Source of the DNA: CAZVWV01 sp964631745
Lineage (GTDB): Bacteria; Bdellovibrionota_C; UBA2361; JBGSMV01
Length of the DNA stretch: 14,498 nucleotides
Direction of reading: 5' to 3'
Assembly: GCA_964631745.1 (NCBI GenBank)
Contig: CAZVWV010000105.1
Span: forward strand, 1-14,498
Part shown: positions 8,110-14,498 of the stretch, piece after piece
How the letters are laid out: every line of letters starts with the position of its first letter
Numbering within the stretch: position 1 is the stretch's first letter
Made by a program: the position numbers and the translations under genes
Notes under the pieces: generated by a model
Seen by the model: the letters and a program-made list of their open reading frames with translations, nothing else
The model's database searches: none
Told to the model about the DNA's origin: nothing

Positions 8110-9270
8110 ATGAATTTGCACGAATATCAGTCCAAAGCCTTGATGGCGAAGTACGCTCTTCCGCTTTTGAACGGCAAGCTCTGTTACACCCCGGGCGAAG
8201 TCGAAGCAGCCTATGATTGTATGGGGAGCCAGATCGTGGTGGTGAAGGCGCAAGTTCACGCCGGGGGCCGCGGAAAGGCCGGTGGAGTGAAGCTGGCCAA
8301 ATCCTCGGCAGAAGCCAAGCAAGTTGCTTCGCAAATTTTGGGAATGACTCTAATCACGCCGCAGACCGGGGCGCACGGCAAGTTGGTGAAGAAGGTTTAC
8401 GTAGAGAGCGGCTGTAACATCGCGCGTGAATTTTATCTGAGTCTCTTGGTTGATCGGGCCAGCAAATGTATCTCTTTCGTGGCCTCGACCGAAGGTGGAA
8501 TGGAGATCGAGAAGGTGGCGCATGATTCGCCGGAAAAAATAATTACACTGGCAGTGGATCCGCGTGTCGGACTGCAACCTTTTCAGAGTTTGGGATTATT
8601 ACTAAAGCTCGGGATCGAGCTCGATAAGAACCTTCGCTTTCATAAACTCTTAAGCGGATTGTATTCGCTTTTTGTAGAGAAGGATCTCTCGCTGGTAGAG
8701 ATTAACCCGTTGGTGTTAACCAAAGAGGGCGAGTTCATCATTTTGGATGCCAAATGCGCAGTCGATGATAGTTCGCTATTTAGACACGCCGACTTGAAGG
8801 CCCTCGCAGATTACGATGAACAGGATCCCAAGGATTTAAGAGCCGCGAAGGCGGGCTTAAGTTATGTGGCTTTAGATGGAAATATCGGCTGTATGGTGAA
8901 CGGCGCCGGGCTTGCCATGGCCACCATGGATATTATCAAGATGTTTGGCGGCAATCCGGCGAATTTTTTGGATGTGGGCGGCGGCGCTTCTAAGGAGACT
9001 GTCTGTGAAGCCTTTAGGATATTGCTCTCGGATGATCAGGTAAAAGGCATTTTGGTAAATATTTTTGGTGGGATCATGAAATGCGATGTGATCGCCGCTG
9101 GAATAGTTGAAGCCGCAAAGGAACTTGGTGTGCGAGTACCTTTAGTTGTCAGATTGCAGGGCACGAATGTCGATTTAGGTAAGAAGATTTTGGCGGATTC
9201 CGGATTGAAGATTACTCCGGCCGATACCATGGACGATGCTGCCCGAAAGATTGTGGAGGCTGTTAAGTAA
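8110..9270 (+). CDS. sucC: Succinyl-CoA synthetase (ADP-forming) beta subunit
   Basis: With SucD it converts succinyl-CoA + ADP (or GDP) + Pi to succinate + CoA + ATP (or GTP), the substrate-level phosphorylation step of the TCA cycle. At 386 residues it is standard length. The N-terminal ATP-grasp domain shows NLHEYQSKALM at 2-12 and the nucleotide-binding segment AQVHAGGRGKAGGVK at 47-61. The metal site in EINPLV (E197, N199) and D213 align with the E. coli residues at the same numbers. The C-terminal CoA-ligase-type domain carries FLDVGGGAS (286-294) and the VNIFGGI segment. A strong purine-rich Shine-Dalgarno (AAAGGGG, 8098-8104) precedes the ATG. Only 4 bp separate it from sucD. Confidence 0.97.
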   Translation: MNLHEYQSKALMAKYALPLLNGKLCYTPGEVEAAYDCMGSQIVVVKAQVHAGGRGKAGGVKLAKSSAEAKQVASQILGMTLITPQTGAHGKLVKKVYVESGCNIAREFYLSLLVDRASKCISFVASTEGGMEIEKVAHDSPEKIITLAVDPRVGLQPFQSLGLLLKLGIELDKNLRFHKLLSGLYSLFVEKDLSLVEINPLVLTKEGEFIILDAKCAVDDSSLFRHADLKALADYDEQDPKDLRAAKAGLSYVALDGNIGCMVNGAGLAMATMDIIKMFGGNPANFLDVGGGASKETVCEAFRILLSDDQVKGILVNIFGGIMKCDVIAAGIVEAAKELGVRVPLVVRLQGTNVDLGKKILADSGLKITPADTMDDAARKIVEAVK

Positions 9271-9274
9271 ATTT

Positions 9275-10141
9275 ATGAGCGTGCTGGTAAATAAAAACAC
9301 GAAGATAATTACTCAGGGCATGACCGGTAAAACTGGATCTTTCCACACACGCGCCTGCCGCGAATACGGTAGCCAAATGGTTGCGGGAGTGGGCCCCGGA
9401 AAGTCGGGCCAAAATTTTGAGGGCATTCCGCTTTTTAATTCCGTACACGAGGCTAAGTCCGCAACCGGAGCCACTGTTAGCGTAATATATGTGCCACCGC
9501 CATTTGCGGCTGATGCTATTATGGAAGCTGTCGACGCTGATTTAGATCTAACAGTCTGTATCACCGAGGGCATCCCCGTGCTTGACATGTTGAAAGTTAA
9601 CGCCTTTATGAGCGGAAAGCGCACCAGGCTGCTGGGACCCAACTGCCCAGGGGTGATAACTCCGGGGGAATGCAAAATCGGCATTATGCCGGGCCACATC
9701 CATAAGCCCGGCAAAGTGGGGGTTGTGTCACGCAGCGGAACGCTTACATATGAAGCTGTGTTTCAGTTGACCGAACTTGGCATTGGGCAGTCGACCTGTA
9801 TCGGTATTGGCGGAGATCCGCTAAATGGTACGAATTTTATCGATTGTCTCTCTTTGTTTAATGCGGATGCGAGCACGGAGGCGGTAGTCATGATCGGAGA
9901 GATCGGCGGTTCAGCCGAGGAAGACGCCTGTGCTTGGATTAGAGCCAATATGAAGAAACCAGTGGTAGGCTTTATTTGCGGAGCGACGGCCCCGCCGGGG
10001 CGAAGGATGGGACACGCCGGTGCTATCATTAGCGGCGGGTCAGGCACGGCCGAGGCGAAATACCAGGCTATGGAGGCGGCGGGAGTGCATATCTCCAGGT
10101 CTCCGGCTGAGCTTGGAAAGCGCTTAAAGAGCGTGCTTTAA
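9275..10141 (+). CDS. sucD: Succinyl-CoA synthetase (ADP-forming) alpha subunit
   Basis: Alpha subunit that binds CoA and carries the phosphohistidine. I choose ATG 9275 (288 residues), because translation from an upstream in-frame ATG at 9236 would overlap sucC and add 13 residues absent from the family, and the MSVLVNKNTKIITQGMTG start matches SucD proteins. The CoA-binding loop TGKTG is at 17-21, GPNCPG at 121-126, E209 in MIGEIGG, and the phosphorylated H247 in GHAGAIISGGSG, one residue from E. coli H246. GGAGG at 9255-9259 is about 15 nt from the start, a long spacing, so coupling to sucC may matter. It is the last gene of the operon; a 178-nt hairpin-forming segment begins at its stop codon. 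Confidence 0.97.
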   Translation: MSVLVNKNTKIITQGMTGKTGSFHTRACREYGSQMVAGVGPGKSGQNFEGIPLFNSVHEAKSATGATVSVIYVPPPFAADAIMEAVDADLDLTVCITEGIPVLDMLKVNAFMSGKRTRLLGPNCPGVITPGECKIGIMPGHIHKPGKVGVVSRSGTLTYEAVFQLTELGIGQSTCIGIGGDPLNGTNFIDCLSLFNADASTEAVVMIGEIGGSAEEDACAWIRANMKKPVVGFICGATAPPGRRMGHAGAIISGGSGTAEAKYQAMEAAGVHISRSPAELGKRLKSVL

Positions 10142-10317
10142 CCTAGAAAGAGTAGTTGAATCGTAGCGAGGTGGCGGAGATGGCTGAAGATCTTGAAGTT
10201 TTCGACGGAATTGGCACGGAACCCTAGCACCGCTAGGGTGAGTACCAATTCCTAGTAAAATTCAAGAGATTCAGACAGATTCGCCACCGTAGTAGAATCA
10301 ACTGCTCTTTCTAGGTT
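10140..10317 (+). ncRNA. Unrecognised 178-nt long-hairpin element at the sucD 3' end
   Basis: Hand folding gives one rod with about 61 pairs: 10140-10159 with 10298-10317 (20 pairs, one G-U); 10170-10178 with 10280-10288 (9, one G-U); 10181-10182 with 10276-10277; 10184-10188 with 10270-10274; 10191-10197 with 10261-10267; 10207-10214 with 10245-10252; 10216-10217 with 10242-10243; 10221-10228 with 10232-10239, closed by loop ACC. Three internal loops are G-A/A-G tandem mismatches (10179-10180/10278-10279, 10189-10190/10268-10269, 10219-10220/10240-10241), which form stable sheared pairs in RNA only when the plus strand is read. No T-run follows, so it is not an ordinary terminator. It lacks the conserved cores of SRP RNA, RNase P and tmRNA. 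Its length recalls 6S RNA but the large internal loop is in the wrong place. A MITE-like DNA element is the main alternative, since TTAA flanks both ends. The structure is clear; its function is unknown. Confidence 0.55.
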
Positions 10318-10411
10318 TAACGCTCCAGTTTGGACGCTCGGAAGCTTGCCTTGCCTTAGGGCACTGTTTTCTGTCAAAATCATAAAGCCGAAAACTTCAC
10401 GTTATTTTTAC

Positions 10412-10485
10412 GGTGACGTAGCTCAGATGGTTAGAGCGTGGGATTCATAACCCCAAGGTCGGTGGTTCGATCCCACCCGTCACCA
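10412..10485 (+). tRNA. tRNA-Met (anticodon CAU)
   Basis: A full cloverleaf is visible: acceptor GGTGACG/CGTCACC (10412-10418/10478-10484), discriminator A 10485, D arm GCTC/GAGC, anticodon loop TTCATAA with CAU, five-base variable region and T arm GGTGG-TTCGATC-CCACC. The first acceptor pair is G-C, so it is not the initiator, which has an unpaired position 1-72. A CAU elongator is either Met or the lysidine-modified Ile2; overall form favours Met but this is not certain. The anticodon stem has an A31-C39 mismatch next to the loop. The 3' CCA is not encoded (the sequence continues ATTCC), so it must be added enzymatically. No confident promoter precedes it, and the J-domain gene starts 39 nt after it with no terminator between, suggesting possible co-transcription. 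Confidence 0.93.
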
Positions 10486-10524
10486 TTCCTAAACCCTGTG
10501 CGGTTACAGCTTTGTTTTTAGTTT

Positions 10525-11529
10525 ATGGTTGCATATCAAGATTACTATCAAACTTTGGGCGTAGCACGGAACGCTACGCAAGACCAGATTCAGAAGAGTT
10601 TTCGAAAACTAGCGCGAAAGTATCACCCCGATGTTAACAAAGAGAAGGGGGCCGAAGAAAAGTTCAAGGTCATGAATGAGGCTTACGAGGTATTGAAAGA
10701 CCCAGAGAAGCGCAAGCTTTACGATAGCCTCGGCGCTAACTGGAAGGCAGGTCAGGACTTCAGACCGCCACCCGGATTTGAAGAGGTTTTTAGGCAGCGA
10801 ACTGGAGGGCCGGGAGGTCAATCCAGATCGGCGGGTCCGCAGGGAATGCATTTCGAGTTTGGCGGCGGGGGCGGAGGCTTTAGTGATTTTTTCTCTTCTA
10901 TTTTCGGGGGAGGCGATTTGAGCTCGCTCTTTGGTGGCGCACAGCACAGCGAACATCTGCGGCGTCCACAAAAAGGGCAGTCCATGAGCGCGGATCTTAC
11001 CCTTACGATTTACGACTTGCTGCATGCTGGAACAAAGCAGGTGAGCTTGGAGTTTATGGAGGAAACGCCGGATGGACGCATGACCAGGCGACCAAAAACA
11101 TACTCGGTCAGAATTCCGCCGGGAACCAGAGACGGTTCGGTGATCCGCTTGGCGGGGCAAGGGGCTGCGGGATATTCCGGTTCTGAGCCTGGAGATCTTT
11201 TGTTTAATGTGAAAGTTCTGCCGGATGCAAAATTTAAAGCTGAGAATTACGACCTGGTCACACAACTTCCGATCTCCGCTTGGGAGGCGGCGCTGGGTAG
11301 CAAGATAGAGTATCAGATATTAGATGGTGCGGTTAAGATAAATATCCCGGCAGGCAGTCAGAGCGGGCAGCGTCTCAGGCTAAAGGGCAAAGGGCTACCA
11401 AAAAGTAAGCAAGAGCTAGGAGATCTTTACGTTGAACTAGTGGTACAGGTGCCAAAATCTCTGACAGAGCGAGAAATAGAGCTGTTTCAATCGTTAGCAA
11501 AAGAGTCTAGATTTAATCCCCGGGTATAG
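10525..11529 (+). CDS. cbpA: CbpA-type J-domain co-chaperone (DnaJ without zinc finger)
   Basis: Stimulates the ATPase of DnaK and delivers unfolded clients. In 334 residues it has an N-terminal J domain (about 4-70) with the HPD tripeptide at 34-36, a Gly/Phe-rich region (about 75-150, including a glycine run and FFSSIFGGGD), and two C-terminal beta-sandwich client-binding domains (about 155-325) with the repeated signature IPPGTRDGSVIRLAGQG and INIPAGSQSGQRLRLKGKG. The four CxxCxGxG zinc-binding repeats of classical DnaJ are absent, so this is a class B (CbpA-like) protein; the symbol reflects architecture and not proven orthology. No Shine-Dalgarno precedes the ATG, and the upstream sequence is T-rich. 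Its placement 75 bp before clpB fits a joint role in disaggregation with DnaK. Confidence 0.9.
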   Translation: MVAYQDYYQTLGVARNATQDQIQKSFRKLARKYHPDVNKEKGAEEKFKVMNEAYEVLKDPEKRKLYDSLGANWKAGQDFRPPPGFEEVFRQRTGGPGGQSRSAGPQGMHFEFGGGGGGFSDFFSSIFGGGDLSSLFGGAQHSEHLRRPQKGQSMSADLTLTIYDLLHAGTKQVSLEFMEETPDGRMTRRPKTYSVRIPPGTRDGSVIRLAGQGAAGYSGSEPGDLLFNVKVLPDAKFKAENYDLVTQLPISAWEAALGSKIEYQILDGAVKINIPAGSQSGQRLRLKGKGLPKSKQELGDLYVELVVQVPKSLTEREIELFQSLAKESRFNPRV

Positions 11530-11604
11530 CAGGAATATTTTTCTAGGCCCGATTCGCTCTAATACCTTGATAAGTTTCAAATCAGTGATTACCTACATGT
11601 TTAT

Positions 11605-14205
11605 ATGGACCTCAACAAATTAACCGAAAAAAGTCAGGAAGCAGTAAACGCCGCGCAAGCAAAAGCTAGCCGACTTGGGCATACAGAGATTGATGCGGAA
11701 CATCTATTGTGTGCTTTAATCGAGCAGCCTGATGGGATCTTCCCAAAAGTATTGAAACGCATGTCGCTCGACCCGCAGGCCTTGCTAGCGGATGTCGAAA
11801 AGGAGCTGGCAAAGAAACCCAGCGTTAGTGGTCCTGGCGCAGAAGCCGGCAAAGTTTATGTCACTCAACGTTTGAACAAGTTGATGGTTGCTGCGGCTGA
11901 CGAGGCGCAGCACTTAAAAGACGATTTTATATCCGTAGAGCATTTCGTTTTGGCTATGCTAAAGGAAGGGGATAAATATCCTAGCGCCAAAATTTTAAAG
12001 AGCTTCCAAATCACTCCTGATAAATTCCTGAAGAGGTTATTGGAAATTCGCGGAAACCAACGCATCGTTAGCCCGAATCCTGAAGAGACCTATGAGGCTC
12101 TAGAACGTTACGGTCGAGACCTTGTCAAAGAAGCTGAGAAGGGAAAGATCGATCCGGTTATCGGGCGCGATGCCGAAATTAGGCGCGCCATTCGAATTCT
12201 TTCACGCAAGACTAAGAACAACCCGGTCTTGATCGGCGAACCGGGGGTAGGAAAGACCGCAATCGTGGAGGGGCTGGCGCAACGCATAGTACGTGGCGAC
12301 GTTCCAGAGGGATTGAAAGACCGCGCCATTTTTGCGCTCGATATGGGGGCGCTGTTGGCGGGCGCAAAATTCCGCGGTGAGTTCGAGGAGCGGCTAAAGG
12401 CCGTTCTTAACGAGGTAAAAAGATCCGACGGCCGGATAATTCTGTTTATCGACGAGCTTCATACTATTGTAGGAGCTGGCAAGGCCGAGGGCGCTATCGA
12501 TGCCGGCAATATGCTGAAACCTATGTTGGCACGCGGCGAGCTTCACTGCATCGGAGCTACTACGATTGAGGAATACCGAAAGTATATTGAAAAAGACAAA
12601 GCCTTGGAGCGCAGATTCCAGCCCGTAATGGTCGACCAGCCGGATGTGGAGGACACTATCTCTATCTTGCGCGGAATCAAAGAACGCTTTGAAGTCCATC
12701 ACGGTGTTAAGATTCAAGACAACGCCTTGGTAGCAGCGGCTACTTTGTCGCATAGATACATCTCCGATAGGTTTTTGCCTGATAAGGCCATCGACCTGGT
12801 GGATGAAGCCTGTGCTACTATTCGAACCGAGATAGATTCCATGCCGGGCGAGCTAGATCAGGTAACGAGGCGCATAATGCAGCTTGAGGTGGAGAAAGCA
12901 GCGCTCACTAAGGAAAAAGATAAATCCAGCAAGGCGCGCCTGGTTGATTTGGAATCGGAGCTTGTCGAACAAAAGAGCAAGCAGAATGAGATGACAGTCC
13001 AGTGGCAGAGCGAGAAGGCTGCTATTCAGTCTGTACGCACGCTACGTGAAGAAATCGAGCAGGTTAAACGTGAAATTGAGAAGGCTGAGCGCGAGTATGA
13101 CTTGAATAAATCAGCCGAACTTAAGTATGGAAAGCTGCCGGAGCTTACCAAGAATCTTGAAGCCAAGGAAAAGGCCTTGTCTGGGGATGGCGCGCGGCCA
13201 AAACTGTTGCGGGAAGAGGTCACCGAAGAAGAGATCTCTGAGATTATTTCGCGCTGGACAGGTATCCCTGTTTCTAAGTTGATTGAAGGAGAGAAGCAGA
13301 AGCTTCTAAAGCTCGACCAGGTTTTGCATGAACGTGTGGTCGGACAGGACGAAGCCGTGCAGCTCGTGGCCGATGCCGTAATCCGGGCGCGCGCGGGGAT
13401 TAAAGACCCAAGGCGTCCAATTGGTTCGTTTATATTTTTAGGGCCGACTGGTGTCGGAAAAACGGAGCTAGCCAAGACCTTAGCGCAGATGCTCTTTGAT
13501 TCTGAAAACAACATGGTACGGCTCGACATGAGCGAGTACATGGAGAAGCACGCTGTTAGCCGTTTGATTGGAGCGCCTCCAGGATATGTGGGCTACGAGG
13601 AAGGCGGCCAGTTAACAGAGGCTGTCAGGCGCAAGCCCTACGCGGTTTTACTGTTTGACGAAATCGAAAAAGCGCACGCCGATGTATTTAACGTGCTGCT
13701 TCAGATCTTAGATGATGGCCGTGTCACGGATTCGCAGGGTCGTACAGTTGATTTTAAAAACACAGTGGTGATTCTAACCTCTAACATCGGCTCGCCATAC
13801 CTACTGGAAGGAATCTCTGCTACAGGTGAAATAAAGGAATCAGCCCGCGACGCCGTACTAAAAGAATTGCGCGCGCATTTCAGACCAGAGTTTCTAAACA
13901 GAGTAGACGAAATCGTGCTCTTTAAACCGCTCACTCTGGATGAGATAACTCGCATCGTCGACCTGCTGCTTGCGGATCTCCGCACCCGCTTGGTGGGCCG
14001 CGGAATCAAGCTCGATGTGACCTCCGAAGCACGAAAATGGCTAGGCCAGAAAGGGTACGATCCAGTATACGGCGCCCGCCCGCTGAAACGCTTTATTCAA
14101 CGCACACTAGAAACACGCCTAGGCCGTGCCCTAATAGCAGGTGAGATTCCAGACGGCGCCACTGTTAAGATATCGGTAGAGAATGACCAGCTGGTGATTA
14201 GTTAG
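11605..14205 (+). CDS. clpB: ATP-dependent disaggregase ClpB (Hsp104 family)
   Basis: Hexameric AAA+ chaperone that threads aggregated proteins through its pore with DnaK/DnaJ help. At 866 residues it is full length. Order: N-terminal Clp repeat domain (about 5-145); first AAA+ module with Walker A GEPGVGKT (211-218) and Walker B ILFIDE (279-284); coiled-coil middle domain (about 410-525), whose presence marks ClpB against ClpA and ClpC; second AAA+ module with Walker A GPTGVGKT (613-620) and Walker B LLFDE (682-686); sensor-2 GARPLKR (823-829). Pore-loop aromatic residues are F256 (in AKFRGEF, where E. coli has Tyr) and Y661 (GYVGY). There is no ClpP-docking IGF/L loop that I can see. No Shine-Dalgarno is visible before the ATG. 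A TTGATA (11567-11572) could be a -35 but has no good -10, and I see no sigma-32 promoter. Confidence 0.97.
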   Translation: MDLNKLTEKSQEAVNAAQAKASRLGHTEIDAEHLLCALIEQPDGIFPKVLKRMSLDPQALLADVEKELAKKPSVSGPGAEAGKVYVTQRLNKLMVAAADEAQHLKDDFISVEHFVLAMLKEGDKYPSAKILKSFQITPDKFLKRLLEIRGNQRIVSPNPEETYEALERYGRDLVKEAEKGKIDPVIGRDAEIRRAIRILSRKTKNNPVLIGEPGVGKTAIVEGLAQRIVRGDVPEGLKDRAIFALDMGALLAGAKFRGEFEERLKAVLNEVKRSDGRIILFIDELHTIVGAGKAEGAIDAGNMLKPMLARGELHCIGATTIEEYRKYIEKDKALERRFQPVMVDQPDVEDTISILRGIKERFEVHHGVKIQDNALVAAATLSHRYISDRFLPDKAIDLVDEACATIRTEIDSMPGELDQVTRRIMQLEVEKAALTKEKDKSSKARLVDLESELVEQKSKQNEMTVQWQSEKAAIQSVRTLREEIEQVKREIEKAEREYDLNKSAELKYGKLPELTKNLEAKEKALSGDGARPKLLREEVTEEEISEIISRWTGIPVSKLIEGEKQKLLKLDQVLHERVVGQDEAVQLVADAVIRARAGIKDPRRPIGSFIFLGPTGVGKTELAKTLAQMLFDSENNMVRLDMSEYMEKHAVSRLIGAPPGYVGYEEGGQLTEAVRRKPYAVLLFDEIEKAHADVFNVLLQILDDGRVTDSQGRTVDFKNTVVILTSNIGSPYLLEGISATGEIKESARDAVLKELRAHFRPEFLNRVDEIVLFKPLTLDEITRIVDLLLADLRTRLVGRGIKLDVTSEARKWLGQKGYDPVYGARPLKRFIQRTLETRLGRALIAGEIPDGATVKISVENDQLVIS

Positions 14206-14498
14206 CCCGCAAGTTCTCATTAGATAATGCCTGCTCTCAGGAGCGCCAGCTCAACTTTTTCTCAGAGACAATGCGCAACCCCAAGCCATTTCCCCAGCGC
14301 AGCCCCCGCCGCAAAGAATTTCTCGCAAAAGTTCTGGCAATTGATTTAGTTTTGGCGCGCATTAGGGGCTAAACGCAGCCTACGGGGAATGAAATCCACC
14401 CAAAAGCGTAGCGCTAGATACACCGCGGCACCCGCCGCGTTTTGACTTTAGTTATGCATTAGTGTTTGAGCTACCTGTACCGCTTGGCGTAAGCCGCC
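14206..14498. other. Downstream non-coding stretch after clpB
   Basis: No gene is supported here. A weak hairpin GAGC-GCCA-GCTC (14241-14252) followed by AACTTTTT could act as a clpB terminator, but the stem has only four pairs. A 17-codon open frame running in from the right edge on the minus strand (stop at 14450-14448) might be the end of a convergent gene; it is too short to tell from chance. Confidence 0.5.
14424..14443 (+). terminator. Candidate intrinsic terminator, weak
   Basis: CGCGGC (14424-14429) pairs perfectly with GCCGCG (14434-14439) around loop ACCC, followed by four T residues. The stem is GC-rich and the polarity fits the plus strand, but the T-run is short and it lies about 220 nt beyond the clpB stop. 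It could equally be an intergenic palindrome. Confidence 0.3.

Noticed and set aside
10168..10288. Leucine/serine tRNA-like or SelC-like gene within the hairpin segment, suggested by a GGTGGCGGAGATGG start
   Set aside because: There is no TTCGANTC T loop, no proper anticodon arm, and the whole segment is better explained by one long hairpin.
10140..10317. 6S RNA
   Set aside because: Length is similar but the largest internal loop lies 20 pairs from the ends and the rest is nearly continuous helix, unlike the central bubble of 6S. Not excluded without a covariance search.
10351..10380. tRNA promoter TTGCCT - 18 nt - CAAAAT
   Set aside because: Both hexamers match only 4 of 6 consensus positions; easily chance.
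10412..10485. tRNA as a phage or island attachment site
   Set aside because: No integrase, no repeated tRNA 3' end and only housekeeping genes nearby.
10609..11265. 218-codon minus-strand open frame opposite the J-domain gene
   Set aside because: It is fully contained in a well-supported gene, has no recognisable domain and a composition typical of an antisense shadow.
11566..11595. Heat-shock (sigma-32) promoter for clpB beginning at CTTGAT
   Set aside because: No CCCCAT-like -10 at the required spacing.
13026..13541. 171-codon Ser-rich minus-strand frame opposite clpB
   Set aside because: Ser/Arg-rich shadow of a conserved gene; no family resemblance.
14448..14498. C-terminal end of a minus-strand gene entering from the right edge
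   Set aside because: Only 16 sense codons before the stop, a length expected by chance in about half of random frames.

Overview
This window has about 50% GC and looks like chromosome from a Gram-negative bacterium. It carries housekeeping genes with no plasmid, phage or transposase signature. The single-subunit (type B, fumarate-reductase-like) cytochrome b subunit in an sdhC-sdhA-sdhB order, the mdh/sdhCAB/sucCD clustering and a lipoprotein with Asp after the lipobox Cys suggest a bdellovibrionotal or 'deltaproteobacterial' lineage. That placement is inference; no marker gene here settles it.

Layout. Positions 1-392 hold no recognisable gene but contain two related GC-rich repeat/hairpin units (about 21-105). 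A membrane-anchored M23 peptidoglycan endopeptidase follows (393-1394). From 1516 to 10141 runs one tight same-strand array of eight genes: two SPFH/prohibitin-type proteins, malate dehydrogenase, succinate dehydrogenase cytochrome b / flavoprotein / iron-sulfur subunits, and succinyl-CoA synthetase beta and alpha. Gaps are -4 to +21 bp, so it reads as one operon covering succinyl-CoA to succinate to fumarate and malate to oxaloacetate. Fumarase, citrate synthase, aconitase and the oxoacid dehydrogenase are not in the window.

Immediately at the sucD stop codon begins a 178-nt nearly self-complementary segment (10140-10317). It folds into one long hairpin of about 61 pairs with repeated tandem G-A mismatches. 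It matches no RNA family I can recognise and is the most interesting item here. A CAU-anticodon tRNA (10412-10485) follows, then a CbpA-type J-domain co-chaperone (10525-11529) and the disaggregase ClpB (11605-14205), a protein-quality-control pair. The last 293 bases show no gene, only weak terminator-like hairpins.

How they work together: the operon joins consecutive TCA enzymes and the membrane-bound respiratory complex II with two membrane-scaffold-type proteins that are translationally coupled to mdh. The CbpA-like protein would deliver clients to DnaK, which cooperates with ClpB. Most operon-internal genes have visible Shine-Dalgarno sequences, while the first gene of each inferred transcription unit lacks one.
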